Positions 11,048 to 21,918 of a stretch of DNA of 64,000 bases are shown piece by piece. Both the position numbers and the translations under genes were made by a program. The stretch covers positions 5,648,589 to 5,712,588 of the forward strand of contig OX235268.1 in assembly GCA_944472135.2 (NCBI GenBank), given 5' to 3'. Positions within the stretch are counted from its first letter, which is position 1. The number at the start of each line of letters is the position of its first letter. This DNA is from Trichobilharzia regenti (lineage: Eukaryota; Platyhelminthes; Trematoda; Strigeidida; Schistosomatidae). Below the pieces are notes generated by a model. The model was given only the letters and a program-made list of their open reading frames with translations. It had not been told where the DNA came from and did no database searches.

Positions 11048-14000
11048 CCCAACGTACTCAAATGGATAATTCCCTTCAGAAGCTTGCCACGCTGGAGTGG
11101 TGCCATCATCTGCTGTACTGGACGAGCATTTCGGAGTTTACATTCCATGCACTTATCAATTATTTTACGGACAGCAGTACCTCCCTTCACTATCCAGAAC
11201 TTACATCGAATACTTGATAGTACTTGCGAAGTACCCAAATGACCTTCAAGAACATGGTAGTGTCTTATAATGAGATCAGTGACTGGATGGTAGCAAGGTA
11301 ATAAAGCCGGATGACGGGTCTCATATGACGATTCTAACATTTGTAGACGTCCACCAACTCTAGCGATCCCTTCGGAAACTATCGGAGATAATCTATCTAA
11401 CCGCACCTTGAAATCTGCGAAATCGGGACTATCCTCCTTGGTAATCTCACCCCACGCTTCCCACTGAGCAGCCCTCAAAATCGTTAACTCTGCATTTCTA
11501 ATATCTTCGACTCTCAAAGGCCCCACATTCATATTTTCGTATCCCGCAAGATGCATGACCTTTAAATACGTAACATATCGTGTCAACCACGCAACCGCTT
11601 TCAGTAGTTTGTACCAAGAAGAATAATATTTAAAAAGTGGATGTAAACCTGAATGTCTTTCTTGAGTAGATGTTAAACTGACACTTGTCTTCAACTCCAA
11701 GGCACACTCGTTTATCGGTGGTTCATCTTCTCTACGAGGCCACATACTATCAGCCCTTAGCAAGAACTCTGGACCTTTCCACCACTTATTTTTAACAACA
11801 TTCATATCAATAACTCCTCGCGATGCTAGATCAGCTGGGTTTTTTCCAGACGGTACGTACCTCCACTGCTCAACAGTGGTTAGTTCACGAATTTGAGATA
11901 CTCTGTTAGCTACAAAACATGCATATCTTGCTGACTCGTTGCGTATATAATATATCACAGACATCGAATCAGTCCAAAACGTTACGGGATGCTTGGGGTA
12001 ATCCAACTCTTTACACACTGTTGTGAATAACTGCGCAGCTAGTAAGGCGGCATTAAGTTCTAATCTCGGAATCGAAACCGTCTTTAGAGGTGCAACTCTG
12101 GATTTACCCATCACCAGGCTAACATCTATATCATTCATTAAGGTGGTTCTGATGTATACGGCTGCACCAAATCCAACCTCAGAGGCATCAGAAAAAACAT
12201 GGAAGTCAATTATATCATGATTTCTCGACGGCTTAAGTGGACGTGAGACGGAATGTAGATTCAGCATTCTTAAACTGTTAACCCACCCCTTCCACTCTTC
12301 TCTCTGCCTCTCACTTAATGGTTCATCCCACTGTAACCCTTTCCTGCATGTCTCTTGAAATAACCTCCTAGCCGGAAGTAGATAAGGTGCTACTAATCCA
12401 AGTGGGTCAAACACGGACGACAACACAGAGAGCACACCTCTCCGAGTAACTGGCTTATCAATATCACCAACACTAAATCCAAAGGTATCAGAGTTCACAT
12501 CCCATCGCATACCTAATGTGCGTTCAACTGGTAGAGTATCAACAGGCAAATCTCGTACGGTAGGTGCTCTGTCTTCTGGATCTATATGCTTCAAAACGTC
12601 TAGGCTGTTCGAGACCCACTTAGTTAGACGAAAGCCGGCCTTAGCTAACACTTCAGTGATGCTTGTTGCAAATCTAACTGCAGACTTATCATCATCGAAG
12701 GAGGCTAAACAATCATCCACGTAGAAGCAACAATCTATGACGTCCAGCAAATCATTAGAACCAAATGTGGACACTGCCTTTCGTAGAGCAAAATTAGCAC
12801 AAAATGGGGAGGATGTGGCACCAAATGGATGCACTGTCATCCTATATTCTGACACCTTACCACAAGGACCGTCATCAAACCACAAAAACCTCAAGTGATC
12901 TCTGTCACTCTCTGGCACCTTCACCTGAAGGAACATTTCCTCAATATCCGCCGCGACAGCAACTGTAAACTTTCTGAATCTCAATAGCAGTCCCACTAAT
13001 GAGCTCACGCAATCTGGGCCACTATACAGATTATCATTTAAAGAGACTCCTTCGTGTTTCGCAGAACAATCAAACACCACACGGAGTTTACCTGGCTTCC
13101 TCGGGTTAAAGACGGGATGATGGGGCAAATACCACTTCCCTGGCTCACTTTGATCAACTAGTCTTTCAACGTAACCCTTCACTATATGTTTATCGACGAC
13201 TTCCTTATATTTGGACCAGAGTTCTGCATCTGACAGGAATTTCTTCTGTAAACCCATTAGTCTCTTAAGAGCAACTTTCCTATTACAAATCAACTGTCTA
13301 TCTTTGAATCTCCATGGTAGGCCAACGCTGAAACGCCCGTTTTCGTATTTACAAGAGTCCTCGGCTATTTTAACTGCTTTCAAGTCTTCTACAGAACGAC
13401 CTTTCCCTGGGACACCGCAGTCACAAAACTCCTTGTCATACATATTTTTAATCATAGTTTCTAGTTTGTCCCCATCGTTTGTAACTAATGATGATATGTG
13501 GACTATGGGTATAGGTCCTCTCACTGTCCATCCCAGTGGTGTTTTTGTCGCAAACAGATCATCTCTACCTCCAAATCTCTCTTCTAATACCTTGTGAGCT
13601 TCTGGCACACTACATCCAATGAGTACTCTCACTCTTCCATCTTGCAATGTTGGAAGAGGTATGTCACACAGGTACGGCTTACCGACAACCGTTTCACGAC
13701 TAGGTACTATAGCTTCGCCAAGTTTCATACTGGAGGTAGTGTAAGCAGTATCCACTTCCACGGTCTCCCCAGTAGCCAAGGATTCTAACTGAAATGACAC
13801 TCGCTCACATACTACTGTTTTCGCAGAATTGAAAGTATTTACAACCAAGGGTTGCTTTGGGCCTTTAATACCCAAGCAACCAGCCAGTTCAGCATCTATC
13901 AATGTAACGTCTGAACCATTATCCAACAATGCATAAGTCTCTACTGAAGATTTCGGTCCTTTCACCTTAACTGGTAATACCCCTAAGAAAACTTGTGGGA

Positions 14001-15141
14001 TGTCAAGGGGTCTAGAGATACTATTACAATTAACCGAACTCCCAGGTTCGTTCACTGTTCTCAGAAGTGGGTGCATATCCGTTAAACCACTACTTCCTTT
14101 ATTTGTCGCCTTACAATTCCACTTTGTATGCCCAATCTTTAAACAACTGAAACACAGCCGCTTCTGCTTTGCCATTTTTAACCTTTCTACGGGTGACATA
14201 GCGATAAAGCGATTACAATCACTCAATTGATGCATGTTATGGCAGACAATACACTCATCCTTTCTCGTTGTGTCTTGAGACTTCACCACAAATGCCTTCC
14301 TTATATTCACTGGTTCCTTAGGTTCTACCTTAGAATGCAAAATGCTGGCGAATTTGCCCATCGCCTGGTTGACACTGTCCTTCACCAGTCTAAGAATATC
14401 ATCGAACCTTGGCTCGATACCCTCCTCCTCTATACGAGAGCTTATTTTTACCCATTTCCTTTGCAGCCGCGTAGGTAGGCGTCTTGCAATTACCTCTAGG
14501 ACTGAGCTGGAGTTGAGGTCACTCATGAAATTCATAGAAATCAAGGTATTCTTGTAAGTCATAAGATTGTCTAAAAACTCAGTGAGTGCCTTGGAGTCAT
14601 CTTGAAGTTGACTGCCATTACCCTTGACAGCTTCGTATACGTTCCTTACAATCATCGAAGGCCTTCCAAACCTTTGACGTAATATGCTCATAGCCTCAGC
14701 GTATCCCTCATTAGGGGGCATGAGCTTACAGCACTGTATAGCTCTTGAAGCATCTCCAGTGCAATACCTCATCAAATACATCAATTTCAATTCATCACTT
14801 AATAAAAAACTACTCAGCATGATCTCAAACTCCTTTACAAATTGTAAATAATCAGCCGGGTTTCCATCAAAACACCGTGGTTCAAATTTAGGGAGTTTGA
14901 TGTTCCTATTATCCCTGAACGGCGAAACAGTAACATCAACCATGTCATGCTTAACATCAGACACATCGTTACAATTAACAGACAAGTCACCATGACTTAC
15001 TTTCCTGTTTGCATCCAAGACACTCTGTCCCTTCTTTGACCCAGGCATTGTTGAACTTGACCCAATTCCAAAAAGTTCCAGATATTGCTTGTTCAAAGAG
15101 GACTTGACCGGCACCAGGAAAAATGAACGGCGACTATCCAA
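11023..15141 (-). CDS. BEL/Pao Gag-Pol polyprotein (copy A)
   Basis: A 1,372-codon ORF. In order: a Gag region (residues about 60-300); a CCHC knuckle CFSCLKIGHTKWNC near 328-343; an aspartic protease LLDNGSDVTLID near 403; RT with YVDD near 806; RNase H with FSDASEVGFGAA and TFWTDSMSVI between about 1000 and 1110; and the integrase HHCC zinc site (HYHVLEGH...CMEC) near 1290-1330. It then leaves frame at about 11094. The active-site motif reads DNGS instead of the common DTGA. The likely start is the Met of MPGSKKGQ at 15048, because copy B shares it while the upstream 31 codons do not stay open there. The ORF is otherwise intact. Confidence 0.9.
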   Translation of the reverse strand: MDSRRSFFLVPVKSSLNKQYLELFGIGSSSTMPGSKKGQSVLDANRKVSHGDLSVNCNDVSDVKHDMVDVTVSPFRDNRNIKLPKFEPRCFDGNPADYLQFVKEFEIMLSSFLLSDELKLMYLMRYCTGDASRAIQCCKLMPPNEGYAEAMSILRQRFGRPSMIVRNVYEAVKGNGSQLQDDSKALTEFLDNLMTYKNTLISMNFMSDLNSSSVLEVIARRLPTRLQRKWVKISSRIEEEGIEPRFDDILRLVKDSVNQAMGKFASILHSKVEPKEPVNIRKAFVVKSQDTTRKDECIVCHNMHQLSDCNRFIAMSPVERLKMAKQKRLCFSCLKIGHTKWNCKATNKGSSGLTDMHPLLRTVNEPGSSVNCNSISRPLDIPQVFLGVLPVKVKGPKSSVETYALLDNGSDVTLIDAELAGCLGIKGPKQPLVVNTFNSAKTVVCERVSFQLESLATGETVEVDTAYTTSSMKLGEAIVPSRETVVGKPYLCDIPLPTLQDGRVRVLIGCSVPEAHKVLEERFGGRDDLFATKTPLGWTVRGPIPIVHISSLVTNDGDKLETMIKNMYDKEFCDCGVPGKGRSVEDLKAVKIAEDSCKYENGRFSVGLPWRFKDRQLICNRKVALKRLMGLQKKFLSDAELWSKYKEVVDKHIVKGYVERLVDQSEPGKWYLPHHPVFNPRKPGKLRVVFDCSAKHEGVSLNDNLYSGPDCVSSLVGLLLRFRKFTVAVAADIEEMFLQVKVPESDRDHLRFLWFDDGPCGKVSEYRMTVHPFGATSSPFCANFALRKAVSTFGSNDLLDVIDCCFYVDDCLASFDDDKSAVRFATSITEVLAKAGFRLTKWVSNSLDVLKHIDPEDRAPTVRDLPVDTLPVERTLGMRWDVNSDTFGFSVGDIDKPVTRRGVLSVLSSVFDPLGLVAPYLLPARRLFQETCRKGLQWDEPLSERQREEWKGWVNSLRMLNLHSVSRPLKPSRNHDIIDFHVFSDASEVGFGAAVYIRTTLMNDIDVSLVMGKSRVAPLKTVSIPRLELNAALLAAQLFTTVCKELDYPKHPVTFWTDSMSVIYYIRNESARYACFVANRVSQIRELTTVEQWRYVPSGKNPADLASRGVIDMNVVKNKWWKGPEFLLRADSMWPRREDEPPINECALELKTSVSLTSTQERHSGLHPLFKYYSSWYKLLKAVAWLTRYVTYLKVMHLAGYENMNVGPLRVEDIRNAELTILRAAQWEAWGEITKEDSPDFADFKVRLDRLSPIVSEGIARVGGRLQMLESSYETRHPALLPCYHPVTDLIIRHYHVLEGHLGTSQVLSSIRCKFWIVKGGTAVRKIIDKCMECKLRNARPVQQMMAPLQRGKLLKGIIHLSTLGWICSDLL

Positions 15142-15191
15142 ACTTTCACCAACTGTTTGAATCCGCCAGATCTGTTTCTATCGTCAGAAAC

Positions 15192-15548
15192 TGTCAATCA
15201 CGTCTCATAAACCGTTAATGCCCAGCTCTCGCTACGCTCGGGCCCACGCTGTTCCTTGAAGTTTCAGAAACGCTTAGTAATAACGGACGCAAAAACCAAA
15301 ACACCGATCTGCCGCTTGTTATTTCTTTATTGTTACACCAACATATAAAAGGAATAAACGAACTAAGGTCTGTAAACAAATATTACAATAATAAATCGTT
15401 ATATTACTTCTGACGATGTTTCACTCTTCTTTCTGAACAGCGACCGATGAGACGATGACTGTCGTATTGATGCCTCCGCGAAAATTGGGGAAGTTGATTT
15501 TGAGCAAACAACCAAGAATTGATCGTTCAATCTTCAACTCCATTGACA
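15192..15548 (-). repeat. BEL LTR 2 (middle, mosaic)
   Basis: It runs from TGTCAATCACG to CATTGACA. Its left part carries CCTTGAAGTTTCAG, as in LTR 3. Its right part carries AATCGTTATATTACTTCTGACGATG, as in LTR 1. It also has a private T in GAAAATTGGGG. It serves as 5' LTR for copy A and 3' LTR for copy B. Confidence 0.85.
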
Positions 15549-16509
15549 CTCCCCGGCAAAAAAGGGATCCATCCCTTTTTTCCTTCACGATCAATGCACG
15601 TTGACTTGGATGCCATTGCGAGAACCTGGGTCACACGGACAGAGCTGAAATGGAAAACAAACAGAAAAGCCAACACACCACAAGCATACCCACAGCACAA
15701 TCTCACACATCAATGACGACCTGCGCCTCCAGACAGAGACCTCCTCTTGACATCTTGCAACACAATCGCCGCTTGCTAGAATGACTCTTGCAGAATGCAA
15801 TGTGACCATAGCACCACCTCACGATACTCTACGCACATCCTCTTATCTACTCACTACCAATTACCACTGAAATCGCTTGTCACTCATTCTGCCTCAGTTC
15901 TAGTAGCGGTGACGCATGCGAGCCTCAGTCGTTTACACTCTTTCTCCCCGGCGTGTGGGACCGCAGCTAACAATTATCTCCGTGTGCATTTCATTCTCAG
16001 CAATAGCCTAGCCTCCCCGGCGTATACGACCCATCTGCTGTCTCTAACATCAATCAATTCATTCATGGATGTAGAAGACTAGAAACAACTTCAGAAGTAA
16101 TCACGACGAAAATTTTAACAAAATTACGCAATAACAACAAGATACGAAAACAACAAGTAAACACAATGAATCCAAAATACACCAATTGATATGACACACC
16201 ACACATATATACAAACAGTACAAACAACCTCGCCGATCATGTCTTGATGGAATTCCTTTGAAGAATTGCAGGACTTACACCAGTACGCCTACAAACCTTC
16301 ACAGGTTGACCATTGTAAGTTGTGGAATGTCCGGACACAAACAGAATTACCAACAGCTAGATGACAGATGATATCAATTCAGTATATACAATATGAACAT
16401 ATGTACAAAATCACACACCGAGCACATTAGACTGCTCATTGATGCGCTACCCTTTGAAGAATTGTAGGACTTACAGCAGTACGCCTACAACCCTTCTCAG
16501 GTTGACGCT
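15549..16509 (-). other. BEL copy B 3' untranslated region
   Basis: It is equivalent to 9178-10138 with a handful of substitutions (for example GTGTGGGACC for GTGTCGGACC, and CACATATATAC for CACGTATATAC). It contains the same pair of direct-repeat blocks, near 16260-16311 and 16454-16506. Confidence 0.6.
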
Positions 16510-17418
16510 CTAGGTTGGAAAATCATCTATTGTTTCATCCTCCGACTCTCTACTCTCAGCACCTTCCAGGAGACACAGTTTTCTGATATCTCGCACCAAC
16601 ATGCCACAACTAGTTCTCACCTCAACCGTCCTCACCAATCCATCACCACTACAGATCAGCCTTACTACCACTCCCAAAGGCCACCTACCTGTGGCACATT
16701 TATCTGCTACTAATACTATGTCACCAACCTTTAAGTTTCGGCACAACTTTTTCCACTTGTCCCTGGTTTGCAGTGTTAGAACATACTCCTTTAACCATCT
16801 TTTCCAAAATATATCTTTCATGTGCCTGGCTTGTTTCCATCTTTTAATCGTAGGTATTCCTTCCCCGCTTGCGTCCTCTATGCCAGGGTTGCCTCTCAAT
16901 AACAATAATTTATTTGGGGTTAACACATCAAAATCCTTGACGTCGTCCCTCACAGGTGATAACGGCCGGTCATTTAATATTCGTTCAGCTTCACAAAAAA
17001 ATGTCTCCAGCGTTTCGTCATTCAAACTCTGGTTTTTAATTATGGAGCTTAAAATACGCTTGATAATTCCTATAAGTCTTTCCCATAGCCCACCTCTATG
17101 GCTGGCATGTGGTGGGTTGAAGTGCCACTCGATGTTCCTTTTCAGTAACTCTTCCTGAACTCTCGTTTGAGGACCTTCGAAGTATTCTTTAAGCTCGGCG
17201 TGACAGCCAACAAAATTAGTCCCTCTGTCGCTGAACATCATCTTCGGTACACCCCGGCGATTTATAAATCTATGTAATGCTAGCACGAATGAATCAGTAG
17301 TTAGAGAATGAACCATCTCAATATGCACAGCTCTCATTTTCAAACAGGTGAATAAACAGCCATATCTTTTACATAGGGTTCTGCCTCTCTTCACTACAAA
17401 AGGTCCGAACAAATCCAC
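16510..17418 (-). CDS. BEL/Pao integrase, catalytic core and C-terminal part (copy B)
   Basis: Its translation is identical to the 10139-11047 ORF, offset by exactly 6,371 bp. The D,D,E residues are all present. The only base change I noticed inside it (GCAATG to GCAGTG near 16772) leaves the protein unchanged. It is split from the rest of pol by the same frameshift (about 17463-17467). Confidence 0.85.
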   Translation of the reverse strand: MDLFGPFVVKRGRTLCKRYGCLFTCLKMRAVHIEMVHSLTTDSFVLALHRFINRRGVPKMMFSDRGTNFVGCHAELKEYFEGPQTRVQEELLKRNIEWHFNPPHASHRGGLWERLIGIIKRILSSIIKNQSLNDETLETFFCEAERILNDRPLSPVRDDVKDFDVLTPNKLLLLRGNPGIEDASGEGIPTIKRWKQARHMKDIFWKRWLKEYVLTLQTRDKWKKLCRNLKVGDIVLVADKCATGRWPLGVVVRLICSGDGLVRTVEVRTSCGMLVRDIRKLCLLEGAESRESEDETIDDFPT

Positions 17419-20400
17419 CCCAACGTACTCAAATGGATAATTCCCTTCAGAAGCTTGCCACGCTGGAGTGGTGCCATCATCTGCTGTACTGGACGAGCAT
17501 TTCGGAGTTTACATTCCATGCACTTATCAATTATTTTACGGACAGCAGTACCTCCCTTCACTATCCAGAACTTACATCGAATACTTGATAGTACTTGCGA
17601 AGTACCCAAATGACCTTCAAGAACATGGTAGTGTCTTATAATGAGATCAGTGACTGGATGGTAGCAAGGTAATAAAGCCGGATGACGGGTCTCATATGAC
17701 GATTCTAACATTTGTAGACGTCCACCAACTCTAGCGATCCCTTCGGAAACTATCGGAGATAATCTATCTAACCGCACCTTGAAATCTGCGAAATCGGGAC
17801 TATCCTCCTTGGTAATCTCACCCCACGCTTCCCACTGAGCAGCCCTCAAAATCGTTAACTCTGCATTTCTAATATCTTCGACTCTCAAAGGCCCCACATT
17901 CATATTTTCGTATCCCGCAAGATGCATGACCTTTAAATACGTAACATATCGTGTCAACCACGCAACCGCTTTCAGTAGTTTGTACCAAGAAGAATAATAT
18001 TTAAAAAGTGGATGTAAACCTGAATGTCTTTCTTGAGTAGATGTTAAACTGACACTTGTCTTCAACTCCAAGGCACACTCGTTTATCGGTGGTTCATCTT
18101 CTCTACGAGGCCACATACTATCAGCCCTTAGCAAGAACTCTGGACCTTTCCACCACTTATTTTTAACAACATTCATATCAATAACTCCTCGCGATGCTAG
18201 ATCAGCTGGGTTTTTTCCAGACGGTACGTACCTCCACTGCTCAACAGTGGTTAGTTCACGAATTTGAGATACTCTGTTAGCTACAAAACATGCATATCTT
18301 GCTGACTCGTTGCGTATATAATATATCACAGACATCGAATCAGTCCAAAACGTTACGGGATGCTTGGGGTAATCCAACTCTTTACACACTGTTGTGAATA
18401 ACTGCGCAGCTAGTAAGGCGGCATTAAGTTCTAATCTCGGAATCGAAACCGTCTTTAGAGGTGCAACTCTGGATTTACCCATCACCAGGCTAACATCTAT
18501 ATCATTCATTAAGGTGGTTCTGATGTATACGGCTGCACCAAATCCAACCTCAGAGGCATCAGAAAAAACATGGAAGTCAATTATATCATGATTTCTCGAC
18601 GGCTTAAGTGGACGTGAGACGGAATGTAGATTCAGCATTCTTAAACTGTTAACCCACCCCTTCCACTCTTCTCTCTGCCTCTCACTTAATGGTTCATCCC
18701 ACTGTAACCCTTTCCTGCATGTCTCTTGAAATAACCTCCTAGCCGGAAGTAGATAAGGTGCTACTAATCCAAGTGGGTCAAACACGGACGACAACACAGA
18801 GAGCACACCTCTCCGAGTAACTGGCTTATCAATATCACCAACACTAAATCCAAAGGTATCAGAGTTCACATCCCATCGCATACCTAATGTGCGTTCAACT
18901 GGTAGAGTATCAACAGGCAAATCTCGTACGGTAGGTGCTCTGTCTTCTGGATCTATATGCTTCAAAACGTCTAGGCTGTTCGAGACCCACTTAGTTAGAC
19001 GAAAGCCGGCCTTAGCTAACACTTCAGTGATGCTTGTTGCAAATCTAACTGCAGACTTATCATCATCGAAGGAGGCTAAACAATCATCCACGTAGAAGCA
19101 ACAATCTATGACGTCCAGCAAATCATTAGAACCAAATGTGGACACTGCCTTTCGTAGAGCAAAATTAGCACAAAATGGGGAGGATGTGGCACCAAATGGA
19201 TGCACTGTCATCCTATATTCTGACACCTTACCACAAGGACCGTCATCAAACCACAAAAACCTCAAGTGATCTCTGTCACTCTCTGGCACCTTCACCTGAA
19301 GGAACATTTCCTCAATATCCGCCGCGACAGCAACTGTAAACTTTCTGAATCTCAATAGCAGTCCCACTAATGAGCTCACGCAATCTGGGCCACTATACAG
19401 ATTATCATTTAAAGAGACTCCTTCGTGTTTCGCAGAACAATCAAACACCACACGGAGTTTACCTGGCTTCCTCGGGTTAAAGACGGGATGATGGGGCAAA
19501 TACCACTTCCCTGGCTCACTTTGATCAACTAGTCTTTCAACGTAACCCTTCACTATATGTTTATCGACGACTTCCTTATATTTGGACCAGAGTTCTGCAT
19601 CTGACAGGAATTTCTTCTGTAAACCCATTAGTCTCTTAAGAGCAACTTTCCTATTACAAATCAACTGTCTATCTTTGAATCTCCATGGTAGGCCAACGCT
19701 GAAACGCCCGTTTTCGTATTTACAAGAGTCCTCGGCTATTTTAACTGCTTTCAAGTCTTCTACAGAACGACCTTTCCCTGGGACACCGCAGTCACAAAAC
19801 TCCTTGTCATACATATTTTTAATCATAGTTTCTAGTTTGTCCCCATCGTTTGTAACTAATGATGATATGTGGACTATGGGTATAGGTCCTCTCACTGTCC
19901 ATCCCAGTGGTGTTTTTGTCGCAAACAGATCATCTCTACCTCCAAATCTCTCTTCTAATACCTTGTGAGCTTCTGGCACACTACATCCAATGAGTACTCT
20001 CACTCTTCCATCTTGCAATGTTGGAAGAGGTATGTCACACAGGTACGGCTTACCGACAACCGTTTCACGACTAGGTACTATAGCTTCGCCAAGTTTCATA
20101 CTGGAGGTAGTGTAAGCAGTATCCACTTCCACGGTCTCCCCAGTAGCCAAGGATTCTAACTGAAATGACACTCGCTCACATACTACTGTTTTCGCAGAAT
20201 TGAAAGTATTTACAACCAAGGGTTGCTTTGGGCCTTTAATACCCAAGCAACCAGCCAGTTCAGCATCTATCAATGTAACGTCTGAACCATTATCCAACAA
20301 TGCATAAGTCTCTACTGAAGATTTCGGTCCTTTCACCTTAACTGGTAATACCCCTAAGAAAACTTGTGGGATGTCAAGGGGTCTAGAGATACTATTACAA

Positions 20401-21419
20401 TTAACCGAACTCCCAGGTTCGTTCACTGTTCTCAGAAGTGGGTGCATATCCGTTAAACCACTACTTCCTTTATTTGTCGCCTTACAATTCCACTTTGTAT
20501 GCCCAATCTTTAAACAACTGAAACACAGCCGCTTCTGCTTTGCCATTTTTAACCTTTCTACGGGTGACATAGCGATAAAGCGATTACAATCACTCAATTG
20601 ATGCATGTTATGGCAGACAATACACTCATCCTTTCTCGTTGTGTCTTGAGACTTCACCACAAATGCCTTCCTTATATTCACTGGTTCCTTAGGTTCTACC
20701 TTAGAATGCAAAATGCTGGCGAATTTGCCCATCGCCTGGTTGACACTGTCCTTCACCAGTCTAAGAATATCATCGAACCTTGGCTCGATACCCTCCTCCT
20801 CTATACGAGAGCTTATTTTTACCCATTTCCTTTGCAGCCGCGTAGGTAGGCGTCTTGCAATTACCTCTAGGACTGAGCTGGAGTTGAGGTCACTCATGAA
20901 ATTCATAGAAATCAAGGTATTCTTGTAAGTCATAAGATTGTCTAAAAACTCAGTGAGTGCCTTGGAGTCATCTTGAAGTTGACTGCCATTACCCTTGACA
21001 GCTTCGTATACGTTCCTTACAATCATCGAAGGCCTTCCAAACCTTTGACGTAATATGCTCATAGCCTCAGCGTATCCCTCATTAGGGGGCATGAGCTTAC
21101 AGCACTGTATAGCTCTTGAAGCATCTCCAGTGCAATACCTCATCAAATACATCAATTTCAATTCATCACTTAATAAAAAACTACTCAACATGATCTCAAA
21201 CTCCTTTACAAATTGTAAATAATCAGCCGGGTTTCCATCAAAACACCGTGGTTCAAATTTAGGGAGTTTGATGTTCCTATTATCCCTGAACGGCGAAACA
21301 GTAACATCAACCATGTCATGCTTAACATCAGACACATCGTTACAATTAACAGACAAGTCACCATGACTTACTTTCCTGTTTGCATCCAAGACACTCTGTC
21401 CCTTCTTTGACCCAGGCAT
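17394..21419 (-). CDS. BEL/Pao Gag-Pol polyprotein (copy B)
   Basis: The second unit's long ORF. From the shared ATG at 21419 (MPGSKKGQ) its translation matches copy A across CCHC knuckle, protease, RT (YVDD), RNase H and the integrase zinc site. Upstream of that ATG, copy B has one A fewer in the AAAAA run near 21490, so the 5' extension seen in copy A is out of frame. That supports 21419 as the real start. It ends out of frame within integrase, as in copy A. Confidence 0.88.
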   Translation of the reverse strand: MPGSKKGQSVLDANRKVSHGDLSVNCNDVSDVKHDMVDVTVSPFRDNRNIKLPKFEPRCFDGNPADYLQFVKEFEIMLSSFLLSDELKLMYLMRYCTGDASRAIQCCKLMPPNEGYAEAMSILRQRFGRPSMIVRNVYEAVKGNGSQLQDDSKALTEFLDNLMTYKNTLISMNFMSDLNSSSVLEVIARRLPTRLQRKWVKISSRIEEEGIEPRFDDILRLVKDSVNQAMGKFASILHSKVEPKEPVNIRKAFVVKSQDTTRKDECIVCHNMHQLSDCNRFIAMSPVERLKMAKQKRLCFSCLKIGHTKWNCKATNKGSSGLTDMHPLLRTVNEPGSSVNCNSISRPLDIPQVFLGVLPVKVKGPKSSVETYALLDNGSDVTLIDAELAGCLGIKGPKQPLVVNTFNSAKTVVCERVSFQLESLATGETVEVDTAYTTSSMKLGEAIVPSRETVVGKPYLCDIPLPTLQDGRVRVLIGCSVPEAHKVLEERFGGRDDLFATKTPLGWTVRGPIPIVHISSLVTNDGDKLETMIKNMYDKEFCDCGVPGKGRSVEDLKAVKIAEDSCKYENGRFSVGLPWRFKDRQLICNRKVALKRLMGLQKKFLSDAELWSKYKEVVDKHIVKGYVERLVDQSEPGKWYLPHHPVFNPRKPGKLRVVFDCSAKHEGVSLNDNLYSGPDCVSSLVGLLLRFRKFTVAVAADIEEMFLQVKVPESDRDHLRFLWFDDGPCGKVSEYRMTVHPFGATSSPFCANFALRKAVSTFGSNDLLDVIDCCFYVDDCLASFDDDKSAVRFATSITEVLAKAGFRLTKWVSNSLDVLKHIDPEDRAPTVRDLPVDTLPVERTLGMRWDVNSDTFGFSVGDIDKPVTRRGVLSVLSSVFDPLGLVAPYLLPARRLFQETCRKGLQWDEPLSERQREEWKGWVNSLRMLNLHSVSRPLKPSRNHDIIDFHVFSDASEVGFGAAVYIRTTLMNDIDVSLVMGKSRVAPLKTVSIPRLELNAALLAAQLFTTVCKELDYPKHPVTFWTDSMSVIYYIRNESARYACFVANRVSQIRELTTVEQWRYVPSGKNPADLASRGVIDMNVVKNKWWKGPEFLLRADSMWPRREDEPPINECALELKTSVSLTSTQERHSGLHPLFKYYSSWYKLLKAVAWLTRYVTYLKVMHLAGYENMNVGPLRVEDIRNAELTILRAAQWEAWGEITKEDSPDFADFKVRLDRLSPIVSEGIARVGGRLQMLESSYETRHPALLPCYHPVTDLIIRHYHVLEGHLGTSQVLSSIRCKFWIVKGGTAVRKIIDKCMECKLRNARPVQQMMAPLQRGKLLKGIIHLSTLGWICSDLL

Positions 21420-21561
21420 TGTTGAACTTGACCCAATTCCAAAAAGTTCCAGATATTGCTTGTTCAAAGAGGACTTGACCGGCACCAGGAAAATGAACGG
21501 CGACTATCCAAACTTTCACCAACTGTTTGAATCCGCCAGATCTGTTTCTATCGTCAGAAAC

Positions 21562-21918
21562 TGTCAATCACGTCTCATAAACCGTTAATGCCCAGCTCTC
21601 GCTACGCTCGGGCCCACGCTGTTCCTTGAAGTTTCAGAAACGCTTAGTAATAACGGACGCAAAAACCAAAACACCGATCTGCCGCTTGTTATTTCTTTAT
21701 TGTTACACCAACATATAAAAGGAATAAACGAACTAAGGTCTGTAAACAAATATTACAATAATAAATCACAAGATTACTTCTGATGGTTTACTACTCTTCT
21801 TTCTGAACAGCGACCGATGAGACGATGACTGTCGTATTGATGCCTCCGCGAAAATCGGGGAAGTTGATTTTGAGCAAACAACCAAGAATTGATCGTTCAA
21901 TCTTCAACTCCATTGACA
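21562..21918 (-). repeat. BEL LTR 3 (5' LTR of the array)
   Basis: It runs from TGTCAATCACG to CATTGACA and is followed at once by ATCAT (21919-21923). It has CCTTGAAGTTTCAG on the left, like LTR 2. On the right it has the private block AATCACAAGATTACTTCTGATGG, which replaces the LTR 1/LTR 2 version. Confidence 0.85.

Larger units (their letters stand above)
8820..21918 (-). mobile_element. BEL/Pao retrotransposon tandem array (LTR-int-LTR-int-LTR)
   Basis: Two near-identical internal regions of about 6.0 kb lie between three LTRs of 357-358 bp, with a repeat period of 6,371 bp. The array as a whole is flanked by one 5-bp duplication ATCAT and sits inside a CR1-like element. Each internal region codes on the minus strand for Gag, protease, RT, RNase H and integrase. 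Only about ten base differences between the two units were noticed by eye. BEL/Pao elements, including Sinbad, are known from schistosomes. Confidence 0.9.

Noticed and set aside
15519..15809. Short ORFs in the BEL 3' UTR, both strands, repeated near 9148 and 40749
   Set aside because: They lie in the untranslated region, overlap on both strands and carry no motif. They recur only because the element is repeated.
17394..21485. GTG start at 21485 for BEL copy B Gag
   Set aside because: GTG is not a usual eukaryotic start. The shared ATG at 21419 fits both copies, and the upstream frame is broken in copy B.
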